Shown here: positions 8,630 through 17,327 of the stretch, one piece after another
Layout: each line of letters opens with the position of its first letter
How positions within the stretch are numbered: the stretch's first letter is position 1
From: BQWY01 sp046351095
GTDB lineage: Bacteria; Nitrospirota; Nitrospiria; Nitrospirales; Nitrospiraceae
NCBI GenBank assembly: GCA_046351095.1
Contig: JAXLZC010000001.1
Coordinates: forward strand, 310,001-374,000
DNA: 64,000 nt
Reading direction: 5' to 3'
The notes under the pieces: model-generated
The model's input: the letters and a program-made list of their open reading frames with translations, nothing else
The model's database searches: none
What the model was told of the DNA's origin: nothing
Program-made: the position numbers and the translations under genes

Positions 8630-9094
8630 TCAGACAAAACGGTTGCATTCATGGGCGGTCGGTACGCGGCAAGTCTGGCGTCGCCCCATCCAGCGGTATC
8701 GGTTGCGAGCGATGAATCCGTAGACGGCATCGCGGATGGGCAGCGGTATGAAGCCTGCGAACATAGCCAGGAGCGTGAGCCTCGGGAGTTGCTGTAGCAC
8801 GCGCAGGGCAGCTGTCGACTTTGTGAACACCTGTGAGCCTTCCAGCAATATAAACGTCTCGAAGTCTTCGGTCGGAAGATGCAGGTGCCGAAGTAGCCGG
8901 TGACCGGCATCCGATTGCAGCGTGCCGAATCGAAACACGCCGGCCTGATCGTGGCGCAGCACCACATCGACCCACGCATTACACCAATTACACACGCCGT
9001 CGAAGACGATCACGCGCGGGTACTGCGCCCATTCGTGAGACGCGAGTGATGTGGGCGGTGCGGCGGCCATGCGCTGAGTGGATCCGGCGTTCAT
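8630..9094 (-). CDS. DCC-family (DUF393) thiol-disulfide oxidoreductase-like protein
   Basis: 154 aa from the ATG at 9094; the ATG at 9070 is an alternative. The signature is VIVFDGVCNWCNAWVD at about residue 28, the DxxCxxC motif of DUF393. Downstream are FRFGTLQSDAG, FILLEGSQVFTKSTAALRVL and IPLPIRDAVYGFIARNRYRWMG, all typical of the family. Predicted thioredoxin-like fold; biochemical role not established. Confidence 0.9.
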   Translation of the reverse strand: MNAGSTQRMAAAPPTSLASHEWAQYPRVIVFDGVCNWCNAWVDVVLRHDQAGVFRFGTLQSDAGHRLLRHLHLPTEDFETFILLEGSQVFTKSTAALRVLQQLPRLTLLAMFAGFIPLPIRDAVYGFIARNRYRWMGRRQTCRVPTAHECNRFV

Positions 9095-9123
9095 CTCGCG
9101 AGACGTTCCGAAATCACGCCCCC

Positions 9124-9819
9124 TTAACCGATGGCGCGTGCGATGCCGAAGGCGGCTGCAGCGGCGAGTCCGCCGACCAGCACGGTTTGCAAACCGCCGC
9201 GCCAGGGCGGAATCCCTGTGAATCGACTCTTCGCAAATCCAAAGATGAACAAGGCGATCGGGGTCACCGCTACCGAAATCCATAGGGCCGTCATGGCGTC
9301 CGATACGAGCATGTACGGAATGAGTGGGATGAGCCCGCCGACGACATAGGCCAGGCCGATGGTCCAAGCGCTCAGGCGCGCACGTGTTGGGTCGGGGCGG
9401 TCGAGCCCCAATTCGAACCGCATCATGAAGTCCACCCACTGTGTCGGGTTGGCACGCAATGCCGCGACAAGTGGTTTCACCTGCGCGTCCGTCAAGCCGT
9501 AACCTCGAAAGACGTCCGCCACTTCCTCCGCCTCCCTTTCGGGAATGTGCTGGATTTCCCGCTCTTCACGCCGCCGTTCATTCGCGTAATGTTCGAGATC
9601 CGTTTTCGCTGCCAGGTATCCGCCAAGCCCCATGGCAATCGATCCCGCGGCCAATTCGGCGAGCCCGGCTGTGACGATCAGCGCCGAGGAACTCACCGCA
9701 CCAGAGAGACCGGCTGCGAGCGCGAACGGGACGGTCAGGCCGTCGGCCATGCCGATGACGATGTCGCGGACGGTGGCCGTGGCGGTGAAGTGCGTTTCAG
9801 TGTGCGGAACGCTGGGCAT
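9124..9819 (-). CDS. VIT1/CCC1-family iron/manganese transporter
   Basis: 231 aa from the ATG at 9819 (MPSVPHTETHF). The first membrane helix carries VIGMADGLTVPFALAAGLSG, followed by GLAELAAGSIAMGLGGYLAAKTDLEHY. A charged cytoplasmic helix (RREEREIQHIPEREAEEV) corresponds to the metal-binding domain, and three further membrane helices close the protein. The family moves Fe2+ or Mn2+ out of the cytosol. Next to hemerythrin, DUF59 and NnrS genes it fits iron homeostasis. Confidence 0.92.
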   Translation of the reverse strand: MPSVPHTETHFTATATVRDIVIGMADGLTVPFALAAGLSGAVSSSALIVTAGLAELAAGSIAMGLGGYLAAKTDLEHYANERRREEREIQHIPEREAEEVADVFRGYGLTDAQVKPLVAALRANPTQWVDFMMRFELGLDRPDPTRARLSAWTIGLAYVVGGLIPLIPYMLVSDAMTALWISVAVTPIALFIFGFAKSRFTGIPPWRGGLQTVLVGGLAAAAAFGIARAIG

Positions 9820-10028
9820 AGTGGCTCCATGGAAACGAGGTGAGTCGGCATGCGGCAATACGCGCCATCCGAATCGTGGAACGTATGCCGTGTGAAGTCA
9901 ATGTGGGGCGATGCTACTGCCGATCCACGAGATCATCGTGCAGCGGACGCAGATGTCAGTAAACGAGGAGTGCGCGCCGCGCGGGCGAAACGCGGGGCAC
10001 GCGCTCCTACTGTGCCTGCCTTCAATGG

Positions 10029-11099
10029 CTACGAAAAGGTGATTAGCGGTTTGATGATGCCGTCGGCTTTTGTTTTCATCAGTTCGAATGCCTGCTCGAC
10101 ATCTTTGAATGCGAACCGATGTGTCGTCATCGGCAACGGATTCACACGCCCGGATTCGAGCAGGCGCAGCAGGCGTTTCATCCGCTCGGCGCCGCCAGGG
10201 CACAATCCCGTACGAATCACTTTGTCGCCCATGCCGACGCCCCAATCGAGCCTTGGAAGCTGTACGTAGTCGCCATGTCCGTGGTAGCCGATATTTGAGA
10301 TCGTTCCTCCTGGACGTGTTGCTCGCACGCAAGCTTCGAATGTCGCCTGGGCGCCCAGCGCCTCGATGGCCGAGTCCACACCTTGGCCGCCGGTCAGGTC
10401 GCGGATCGCTAGCACCGCGTCTTGCTTCGTGTGGTCGATCACGATATCCGCGCCGAATTGCCGAGCGAGTTGTTGGCGAGCGGGAACCGACTCGACGGCG
10501 ATCACGAGTCCCGCGCCTAGTAGACGCGCGCCAACCGTGGACATCAAGCCGACCGGCCCCTGCGCAAACACCGCAACGGACCCGCCGATGGGAATATGCG
10601 CGTACTCGGCGCCCATGAATCCCGTGGACATCATGTCGCAGCAGTAGGCCGCCTGTTCGTCGGACAAGGTCGATGGAATCGGCGCCAGGTTCGCCTGCGC
10701 GGCATTCACGTGGAAGTACTGCGCCATGTTCCCGTCTTTTACGTTGGCGAATTTCCAGCCGCCCAAGATCTGCGTACATTGTGACGTGTAACCACGGAGG
10801 CAGTTCTCGCACTGATAGCAGGGCGTGATGGCGTTGACGGCCACACGGTCGCCCTCGCGAAAGCCTTTTACCGCGCTGCCGAGTTTGTAGACGACGCCGA
10901 CGGCCTCGTGTCCCAGCGTGATGTTCGTGCGTTCACCGATTGCGCCGCCGACGGTGTGTACGTCGGACGTGCAGATCAGCGCAGCGGTGGTTTTGACGAT
11001 CGCATCGTTTGGCCCCGGTTCCGGAATGGGTTTCTCCATCACGCCCACTGCGCCGATCCGTTTCATGACAAACGCATTCATTGTTGTAGCCATGTGCAT
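10029..11099 (-). CDS. Zinc-dependent medium-chain alcohol dehydrogenase
   Basis: 356 aa. Catalytic zinc ligand candidates are C43 and H48 (CTSDVHT), H64 and E65 (GHEAVG) and D154 (CCDMMSTG). Structural zinc ligands C94, C97, C100 and C108 are all present. The Rossmann site is FAQGPVGLMS. The sequence SNIGYHGHGDY and the CTSDVHT motif resemble clostridial-type secondary (isopropanol) dehydrogenases, but those lack the structural zinc site seen here. Substrate is unknown. The start could also be the ATGs at 11093 or 11081. Confidence 0.92.
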   Translation of the reverse strand: MHMATTMNAFVMKRIGAVGVMEKPIPEPGPNDAIVKTTAALICTSDVHTVGGAIGERTNITLGHEAVGVVYKLGSAVKGFREGDRVAVNAITPCYQCENCLRGYTSQCTQILGGWKFANVKDGNMAQYFHVNAAQANLAPIPSTLSDEQAAYCCDMMSTGFMGAEYAHIPIGGSVAVFAQGPVGLMSTVGARLLGAGLVIAVESVPARQQLARQFGADIVIDHTKQDAVLAIRDLTGGQGVDSAIEALGAQATFEACVRATRPGGTISNIGYHGHGDYVQLPRLDWGVGMGDKVIRTGLCPGGAERMKRLLRLLESGRVNPLPMTTHRFAFKDVEQAFELMKTKADGIIKPLITFS

Positions 11100-11411
11100 C
11101 CTCCTTGCCTGAAACCAGTATGGACGTGAAGCGATCCAGCTCCTTCGCCGGTCGGTTCATGCCTCTCTACTATCTAAAACCTAGATTTCGCATGAATCAA
11201 GATTCAGTTATACCTAGTTTGTGCAGAAGCTGTGGTGCCTTGGCGAGTTGGGGGGCCTTGCACTCTCGGGATCAGGAAACCAGAGTTCCGACAAATGAGC
11301 TCCATGGCTGTGCTTGACGAACTGAGGGGAGGGGCGCACATTTGCGCTCTCATCGTAAGAGGCCAGCAGGTATCTGACCATTGGAGCCGCCGAATGAGGA
11401 GGGGAGGTGAC
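11100..11411. other. Divergent intergenic region between dehydrogenase and methyltransferase
   Basis: 312 nt without a convincing gene. It must hold both divergent promoters. A locally AT-rich stretch at about 11160-11220 contains the short palindrome GAATCAAGATTC. No promoter with two good hexamers could be fixed on either strand. The open frame running into the methyltransferase from 11232 is not used because a strong ribosome site lies at 11401-11408. Confidence 0.4.
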
Positions 11412-12188
11412 ATGTCGAAAGAGACCACTGCCCACCACCAGGCGATCATCGATCAGTTTACGAAGCAAGCGGTTCCGTTTGCCGCAATACCTGGCCACAT
11501 GGATGCGCTGCAACTGTTGATTCAGCTGTCTCGTGTTTCGTCTGCCGACGATGTCCTTGACGTCGCGTGTGGGCCTGGGATCGTCGCCTGTGCCGTGGCG
11601 CCGCATGCGCGCGCGGTCACGGGTATTGATCTGACGCTGCGTATGATCGAGCAGGCTCGGCAGCTTCAAGGCGACAAAAAGCTAGAGAATATATCGTGGC
11701 AGGTGGGGGATGTCGTGCTGTTGCCGTTTCCCGATGCGACGTTTTCGCTCGTGCTGACTCGGTACAGCTTCCATCATTTTGAAGATCCCGCTGCAGTGCT
11801 CAGCGAGATGATGCGAGTGTGCCGACCCGGCGGGCGAGTCATGGTCGTCGATGTGGTATTGCCCCTCGAGAAGGTCGACGCCTACAACCAGATGGAAAAA
11901 TTGCGCGACCCGTCGCACACGAGGGCGCTCTCCTATCCAGAGATGGCGTCGGTGATTGAGGCTAGCGGCCTATCGAATGTGAATACGGCTCGCTACTCGG
12001 TCGAAATGGAGCTTGAGCGGCAGTTACAGGCGTCGTTTCCAAATCCTGGTGATGCGGACAAGATCCGAGAGATGTTTGTGCGCGACATCGGGTACGATGC
12101 GATGGGTGTCGGCGCCAACCGGCAAGGGGAGGAGATTCACTTTGCGTATCCCGTTCTCGTTGTGATTGGCGAAAAGCATGACGGGTGA
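11412..12188 (+). CDS. Class I SAM-dependent methyltransferase (UbiE/Methyltransf_11 type)
   Basis: 258 aa from the ATG at 11412 behind GGGGAGGTGAC. The SAM motifs are in order: VLDVACGPGIVACAVA (motif I), AVTGIDLTLRMIEQAR, WQVGDVVLLPFPDATFSLV and MMRVCRPGGRVMVVDVV. It resembles small-molecule methyltransferases such as UbiE-like enzymes, but no quinone genes are nearby, so the substrate is unknown. A Pro/Met-containing tail from about residue 200 may form the substrate lid. Confidence 0.88.
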   Translation: MSKETTAHHQAIIDQFTKQAVPFAAIPGHMDALQLLIQLSRVSSADDVLDVACGPGIVACAVAPHARAVTGIDLTLRMIEQARQLQGDKKLENISWQVGDVVLLPFPDATFSLVLTRYSFHHFEDPAAVLSEMMRVCRPGGRVMVVDVVLPLEKVDAYNQMEKLRDPSHTRALSYPEMASVIEASGLSNVNTARYSVEMELERQLQASFPNPGDADKIREMFVRDIGYDAMGVGANRQGEEIHFAYPVLVVIGEKHDG

Positions 12189-12321
12189 TGAGGTAGATGC
12201 CTAGGAGATCATGGGGAGGAGGAAGAGGCGGGAGTTTTCTGATGCCTCAATCGGGACGGCATATGTGGACGCTTCATTCACCTTCGATACTATTGAGCGT
12301 GGAGCGAATGGCGATCCAGGC

Positions 12322-12621
12322 TTAGGCGGGAATGGCCGTATCTTTGACGCGTCGAACCTTGATTTTGCCGACACGTTTCTCGGCTTGAGCCAGGTCATAG
12401 GCTGCTTGCATCCGGAGCCACGTTTCGGCGCCGCCGCCGAAGGCCTTCTCCAGTCGAATCGCCATTTCCGCTGAGATCCCCGCTTTTCCCGAAACTACAT
12501 TGTTGAGCGCTTGGCGGGTGATGCCAAGTGCTTTGGCGCCTTGGGCGATGGAAAGCCCAAGAGGATCCATGCAATCCAGTTTGATGGCGCTCCCGGGATG
12601 TGGTGGATTTTTCATGCGCAT
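12322..12621 (-). CDS. higA: HigA-family antitoxin (XRE/HTH)
   Basis: 99 aa from ATG 12621 (or 97 aa from 12615). The sequence SIAQGAKALGITRQALNNVVSGKAGI is a helix-turn-helix of the HigA/VapI type, followed by AEMAIRLEKAFGGGAETWLRMQ, characteristic of the family. It starts 10 nt after the toxin gene, the toxin-first order usual for higBA. It neutralises HigB and is expected to repress the operon through the palindrome at 12942. Confidence 0.92.
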   Translation of the reverse strand: MRMKNPPHPGSAIKLDCMDPLGLSIAQGAKALGITRQALNNVVSGKAGISAEMAIRLEKAFGGGAETWLRMQAAYDLAQAEKRVGKIKVRRVKDTAIPA

Positions 12622-12631
12622 AACAGCCCTC

Positions 12632-12919
12632 TCAATGGTAGTCGATGAGATCCACGTCGTATGCGCTGCCGTCGTCGTACCGAAAAATGATCCGCCAATT
12701 GCCGGAGACACTGACGGACCAGTATCCAATCAAGTTCCCCTTGAGTGGATGAACGCGATAGCCCGGCAATGCCATGTCCTGCACCGAGCCGGCTTCATTC
12801 AGTCGCGAGAGAATGCGGGCGATTTTCTCGGTCTGTGCGGTAGGAAGTTTGCGCTTGTCTCCACGTTCAAAGAATAGCGCCAGTCCCTTGTGCCGGAAGG
12901 TCTCGATCACACAGTCCAT
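12632..12919 (-). CDS. higB: HigB-family toxin (RelE-like mRNA interferase)
   Basis: 95 aa from ATG 12919. It starts MDCVIETFRHKGLALFFERG and contains RILSRLNEAGSVQDMALPGYRVHPLKG and WSVSVSGNWRIIFRYDDG, the RelE/HigB fold pattern. HigB toxins cleave ribosome-bound mRNA. The longer in-frame start at 12973 would run through the operator palindrome and is not used. Confidence 0.92.
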   Translation of the reverse strand: MDCVIETFRHKGLALFFERGDKRKLPTAQTEKIARILSRLNEAGSVQDMALPGYRVHPLKGNLIGYWSVSVSGNWRIIFRYDDGSAYDVDLIDYH

Positions 12920-12941
12920 CCTGCTCCGACTGCGATAATGT

Positions 12942-12958
12942 GTCAAGCATGGCTTGAC
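12942..12958 (-). promoter_or_regulatory. Candidate higBA operator palindrome
   Basis: GTCAAGC-atg-GCTTGAC is a perfect 7+3+7 palindrome 23 nt upstream of the higB start. Autoregulated toxin-antitoxin operons commonly have such a site bound by the HTH antitoxin. The function is inferred from position and symmetry only. Confidence 0.55.
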
Positions 12959-13083
12959 GCGTGGAGACGTCAAAGGTTAGGGGCTTTGCGGGACACAGCT
13001 TGTCAGGCTTGCATGCGAATGATGTGCAGCTTGCGGCGCCATGCAGCTGTGTGGGGCCCTCCGTGTGAGCAGGAGCGTATCTG

Positions 13084-13156
13084 CGCACATCTGGGTCTTG
13101 TGCGCGCCCTTGACCCTCGTTCCGGCGCCTTCGTACAATACTTTTTTTGTGCGCAC
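13084..13156 (+). promoter_or_regulatory. Sigma70-type promoter with flanking TGTGCGC repeats
   Basis: TTGACC (13111-13116) and TACAAT (13135-13140), 18 nt apart, form a good promoter for the radical SAM genes. Upstream GCGCACA (13084-13090) and TGTGCGC (13100-13106) are an inverted repeat with a 9-nt spacer. Downstream, TGTGCGCAC (13148-13156) contains the 8-bp palindrome GTGCGCAC. Three copies of one half-site bracketing a promoter suggest an operator. Confidence 0.6.
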
Positions 13157-13213
13157 CTACGCGGCGTTTGCGCGTCTCGCGGCCGCCGTCACGGATAGAT
13201 TGAGGGCGGTTCC

Positions 13214-15115
13214 ATGCGTGTGGAGTACTCCAAGGGCGAGCGGGCGTCCCGCGAGCTGATTCAGCTTCAGCGCCGGTCGGCGGAAGCCGCCGGGGGGCGG
13301 AAGATGAAGGTGATGCTCATCTTCCCCCCGGATTGGTATCCTTCCGAACCGTACCTCAGTTTGCCGACGCTCACGGCCTTCCTCCGACACGCCGGTCATA
13401 CGGTCGTCCAGAAAGACATCAATCTGGAGATGTATGACTGGTACTTCAGCGAAGACTTCCTCAAGCGCGTCTTCCGCCGGGTAAACCAGCAGCTCGATCG
13501 CTACCGCAAACTCGACAAAAAACGTGGGTTGGAAGACTGGGAGCGCGACGTGCAACTGGCGCTCTGCGACCTGACGCGTCCGCGCATCGACGCCTTGGCC
13601 CAGCAGGCTGAGCGCGCGAAGGCCATCGTGCGCGGCCAGGACTTCTACGACGCGGATCAGCTGGAATGGGCAATCAATACGTTCCGCGAGATCACACGGA
13701 TCATCTCGCTGGTCTACGCGCCGGCGCGTATTTGTATGCCGCCGATGGAGACGGACCTGACCTACAAGGTCTACGTGTCGTCCGAGGTCATGCAGGCGGT
13801 CGAAGATACCCAGGTGAATATCTACCGCGATGTGTTCGAGCATCTGGTGAAGCCGGCGATCGAAGCCGAGCGGCCGGACGTGATCGGTATGTCCATCGTC
13901 CTGCAGCAGCAGATGTTCTCGAGCATGACGTTCTGCGCGCTGATCAAGCAGCACTTCCCGAACATCCATATTACGATCGGCGGTAACACAGTGACGCGGC
14001 TGCGCGACGTGCTGCCGAATTCGCCTCTCTTTCACTACTTCGACAGCGCGGTTGCGTACGAAGGGGAGACGGCGTTTCTGCAATTGATCGAAGCGGTCGG
14101 TGCGGGACAATCCCTCGCCGATGTTCCGAACACGATCTACAAGGATGCGACGGGCGTCCATACGTCGGCAACGAGTTATGCGGAAGATCTGCATACGTTG
14201 CCGCCGCCGGATTTCGACGGGCTGCCGCTGGAGAAATATTTCGTCCCGACGAAAATCTTGCCGTACCTCGCGACGCGCGGCTGTTATTGGGGGCGCTGCG
14301 AGTTCTGCGACCATGGTGAGGGGTATACGGCGGGATACCGTTCGAAGAAAATTCCCGACATACTGGCCGACATCCGGCACCTGCGTGACCGTTACGGGGC
14401 GCATCATTTTCACTTCACCGACGAATCGTATCCGCCCGCGTTATTCCGCAAGCTGGCGCGCGGCCTCATAGACAGCGATATGGGCATCGCCTGGACGACG
14501 CATATGCGCTTCGAGAAGAGCCTGCTCGAAGATGCCGTGTGGCAGGATGCGCGCGAGTCCGGCTGTAAGTATCTGCACTTCGGGTACGAGTCCGGCAACG
14601 AACGTGTACTGAAGCTCATGGACAAGGCGACGACCACCGAGATCATGACGAAGCACCTGGAGCTGACGGCGAAGGCCGGTATCTGGAACCACTGCATGGG
14701 GTTCTTCGGTTTTCCCGGCGAGACGCGTGACGAAGCCTGGTCGTCCGTGGAGTTCTTGGAGCAGAACAAGGCGCACGTCCATTCGCTCGGCTTCGGAACG
14801 TTCGATCTGGGGCGGCACAATCCCGTCGCGAAACATCCGGAGAAGTGGGGCGTGACGGCGTATAAAAACCCTGAGTGGGATTTGGCGCTCGATTACTACT
14901 ACACGGTCTCGCAGGGAATGAGCATTCAGGAAGCGGAGCGCGTGTTCGAGGAATTCGAGCGCAATCACCATCCCGGATGGGACCTGCGTATTTTTATCCG
15001 TGAGTATATCTTCCTGTACATCGCGCGCTTCGGGCTGGACGTATTGCCGAAGTTGCAGTTTGCGGCGGCGAGGCAGCAGCATGTGCAGGCGCCGACGCTC
15101 ACTGGAAAGATGTAG
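13214..15115 (+). CDS. Cobalamin-binding radical SAM protein, paralogue 1
   Basis: 633 aa. The N-terminal B12-binding-type region begins MLIFPPDWYPSEPYLSLPTL and continues with IGMSIVLQQQMFSSMTFCALIK and IHITIGGNTVTRL. An unusual insert of about 100 residues follows the first strand. The radical SAM core has RGCYWGRCEFCDHG with Cys 357, 362 and 365, so CX4CX2C rather than CX3CX2C. Later motifs are HFTDESYPP and GFFGFPGETRDEAW. The start at 13214 follows gagggcgg; ATG 13304 is an alternative. The paralogue at 15267 follows. The product is unknown. Confidence 0.9.
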   Translation: MRVEYSKGERASRELIQLQRRSAEAAGGRKMKVMLIFPPDWYPSEPYLSLPTLTAFLRHAGHTVVQKDINLEMYDWYFSEDFLKRVFRRVNQQLDRYRKLDKKRGLEDWERDVQLALCDLTRPRIDALAQQAERAKAIVRGQDFYDADQLEWAINTFREITRIISLVYAPARICMPPMETDLTYKVYVSSEVMQAVEDTQVNIYRDVFEHLVKPAIEAERPDVIGMSIVLQQQMFSSMTFCALIKQHFPNIHITIGGNTVTRLRDVLPNSPLFHYFDSAVAYEGETAFLQLIEAVGAGQSLADVPNTIYKDATGVHTSATSYAEDLHTLPPPDFDGLPLEKYFVPTKILPYLATRGCYWGRCEFCDHGEGYTAGYRSKKIPDILADIRHLRDRYGAHHFHFTDESYPPALFRKLARGLIDSDMGIAWTTHMRFEKSLLEDAVWQDARESGCKYLHFGYESGNERVLKLMDKATTTEIMTKHLELTAKAGIWNHCMGFFGFPGETRDEAWSSVEFLEQNKAHVHSLGFGTFDLGRHNPVAKHPEKWGVTAYKNPEWDLALDYYYTVSQGMSIQEAERVFEEFERNHHPGWDLRIFIREYIFLYIARFGLDVLPKLQFAAARQQHVQAPTLTGKM

Positions 15116-15266
15116 CGGTGGACCTTGAAAACGATCTCCGGCGTCGTTCTCGCATCACTCAAGGGCTCAACGTACCGTACGGCGTACGCCTCGCCCTCTC
15201 GCTTGCTGCGGCCTAGCCGGAAGACCGTTTTGAACGTCCGTTAAGAAGGAACCGAATACGGCATTT

Positions 15267-17213
15267 ATGAGTGGGCTTGTACAAATCGATGGGCTGGCGC
15301 CGGTCACCACGAGTGGCCGCAAGCTGAAGACGTTGCTCCTGTTCCCGCCGGAATGGGTGCCGACGGCGCCGTACCTCGCCTTGCCGAGTTTGACCGCCGT
15401 GTTGCGCGAGGCGGGGCATGAGGTCGTGCAAAAAGACATCAACATCGAGATGTACGACCTATTCTTCAGCGATACGTTTCTGTTTTGGGTGAAAGGCCGG
15501 ATCGACCTGCAGGCCAAGCTGCTGGAGGAGCGGGAAGAGCGCGGCCGCCTGACCGAAGGCGAGCTGGATCAGCTTGCCGTGCTGCGCGCGAAGCGTGAGG
15601 TCGATGCGTTCGACCTGGCCGACCGGGCGATGGATGCGAAGGCGATCGTGCGCGGCGAACGGTTCTACGACGCCGACAAACTGGAGTGGGCGCTGAACGT
15701 CTTCCGCGAGACGATGCAGTTCATTTCCGCAGCCTACTATCCGGCGTCGCTTGTGTTTTATCCGATGGAAAGTAACCTCGGCTATCGCCCGGGTGTGTCG
15801 AAGGAAGTCTTTGCTTGTTTGGATGACGCGCAGGTGAACGTCTATCGCGACGTGTGCCGCCAGTTGGTGCTGCCGGTGGTCGCGCGCGAAAAGCCGGATG
15901 TGGTCGGGGTCTCGATCGGGACGCAGATGCAGCTGATGGCGGGCCTGACCTTCTGCAAGATGATCAAGGAGGCGTTCCCGCACATTCACATCACCGTCGG
16001 TGGCAACGTTGTCACGCGGCTGCAGGAAGAATGGCCGGCGCACCCGAAGTTCTTCTCCGAAATTTTCGACACGGCGATTTTGTACGAAGGCGAACACGCG
16101 CTGCTGTGGCTGCTCCAGGCGCTGGCTGGCGACCGAAACATCGCGACGGTGCCGAACCTGATGCACCGCACGGCCGACGGCGTGCAGACCAACAAGGAAG
16201 TCTATACCGAGAAGACGCAGGCACTGCCGCTGCCGGACTTCGACGGCCTCCCGCTCGACAGTTATTTTGTGCCGGAGCGCATTTTGCCGTACCTCGCGAC
16301 GCGCGGGTGTTATTGGGGCCGCTGTACCTTCTGCGACCATGGCCAAGGCTACTTCGATTCCTATCGTGGCATGCCGGCGAACCACGTCGTGGAGCAGGTG
16401 AAAGCCCTGCGGGATAAATACCAGGTCAGGCACTTCCTGTTTTCCGACGAATCCTATCCGCCCGCGCTGTTTAAAAAAGTATCGCAGCTATTGGTCGAGC
16501 AGAACGTCGGCATCAAGTGGACGACGCTCATTCGGTTCGAGGAAAGCCTTCAAGACCAGGCGCTCTGGGATTTGGCTGCGAAGGCGGGCTGTTGCACGTT
16601 GTATTACGGTATGGAGTCGGCCAACGAGCGCGTCCTCAACCTGATGGACAAACACGCGAAGACGAGCGTGATGCGGACGAACCTGGAGCAGGCGGCCAAG
16701 GCGGGGATCTGGAACCACGTCATGGCGTTCTACGGCTTCCCGGGCGAGACGCGCGATGAGGCCGAGGACACACGTCAGTTTGTGATTCAGAATCAGCCGA
16801 ATATCCACTCCGTCGAGTTGTTTTATTTTGTGGCCTATCGGCATACGCCGATGGTGCGTCATCCCGAGAAGTTCGGCATTACGATCCACAAACAGCCGGA
16901 GTACGATCTCCCGCTCGATTTTTATTACACGTTGAACGAGCCGACCGGCGTGACATGCTTGGATGCGATGCAGATGTGCGAGGAGTTTTATCAGCGGGAT
17001 TTTCACCCCTGGGCCGTGCGCGTGAATGCGCGCGAGCATGTCTTTCTCTACATCTCCCGCTACGGCACGAATCGCTTGCCGCAAATTTATGCGCAGGCCG
17101 AGCGTCGCAACGCCGACGGCGTTTCAGGATTGGTCACCTGGCCGATGGCGATGGGCGAAGGAGAAGACGGGAAGGAAGGTCTCTCGCGCGTTGTCTCGCA
17201 CGGCGTTGGCTAG
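15267..17213 (+). CDS. Cobalamin-binding radical SAM protein, paralogue 2
   Basis: 648 aa, collinear with paralogue 1 throughout: LLLFPPEWVPTAPYLALPSL, VVQKDINIEMYDLFFSDTF, VGVSIGTQMQLMAGLTFC, VTVGGN-like ITVGGNVVTRL, RGCYWGRCTFCDHG (Cys 348, 353, 356), FSDESYPPALFKK and AFYGFPGETRDEA. The same CX4CX2C spacing is conserved in both copies. A 151-nt gap without a clear promoter separates the genes, so they are probably cotranscribed. Such enzymes usually do methyl transfer or ring chemistry with cobalamin; the substrate is unknown. Confidence 0.9.
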   Translation: MSGLVQIDGLAPVTTSGRKLKTLLLFPPEWVPTAPYLALPSLTAVLREAGHEVVQKDINIEMYDLFFSDTFLFWVKGRIDLQAKLLEEREERGRLTEGELDQLAVLRAKREVDAFDLADRAMDAKAIVRGERFYDADKLEWALNVFRETMQFISAAYYPASLVFYPMESNLGYRPGVSKEVFACLDDAQVNVYRDVCRQLVLPVVAREKPDVVGVSIGTQMQLMAGLTFCKMIKEAFPHIHITVGGNVVTRLQEEWPAHPKFFSEIFDTAILYEGEHALLWLLQALAGDRNIATVPNLMHRTADGVQTNKEVYTEKTQALPLPDFDGLPLDSYFVPERILPYLATRGCYWGRCTFCDHGQGYFDSYRGMPANHVVEQVKALRDKYQVRHFLFSDESYPPALFKKVSQLLVEQNVGIKWTTLIRFEESLQDQALWDLAAKAGCCTLYYGMESANERVLNLMDKHAKTSVMRTNLEQAAKAGIWNHVMAFYGFPGETRDEAEDTRQFVIQNQPNIHSVELFYFVAYRHTPMVRHPEKFGITIHKQPEYDLPLDFYYTLNEPTGVTCLDAMQMCEEFYQRDFHPWAVRVNAREHVFLYISRYGTNRLPQIYAQAERRNADGVSGLVTWPMAMGEGEDGKEGLSRVVSHGVG

Positions 17214-17274
17214 GCCGCGAAATCCGTTACTCGTCACACGTCATTCGACTGAGGCGTTGCAACGTTGGTGACAC

Positions 17275-17327
17275 GATTGACGACTGACGGTTGACGTCCT
17301 TCCAGTCGTCTTTCCTCTCCCGTCTCA
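17275..17327. repeat. Convergent word-like repeats after radical SAM 2 and J-like gene
   Basis: On the plus strand GATTGACGACTGACGGTTGACG (7-8 nt words) lies downstream of the radical SAM gene. On the minus strand TGAGACGGGAGAGG starts at the stop codon of the J-like gene and is family A. Each set reads in the sense direction of its own upstream gene. Confidence 0.45.

Noticed and set aside
11232..11411. 60-residue extension of the methyltransferase
   Set aside because: Composition is poor and a strong ribosome site precedes the ATG at 11412.
13157..14413. 418-residue open frame on the minus strand opposite the first radical SAM gene
   Set aside because: Antisense shadow of a full-length protein with clear motifs.
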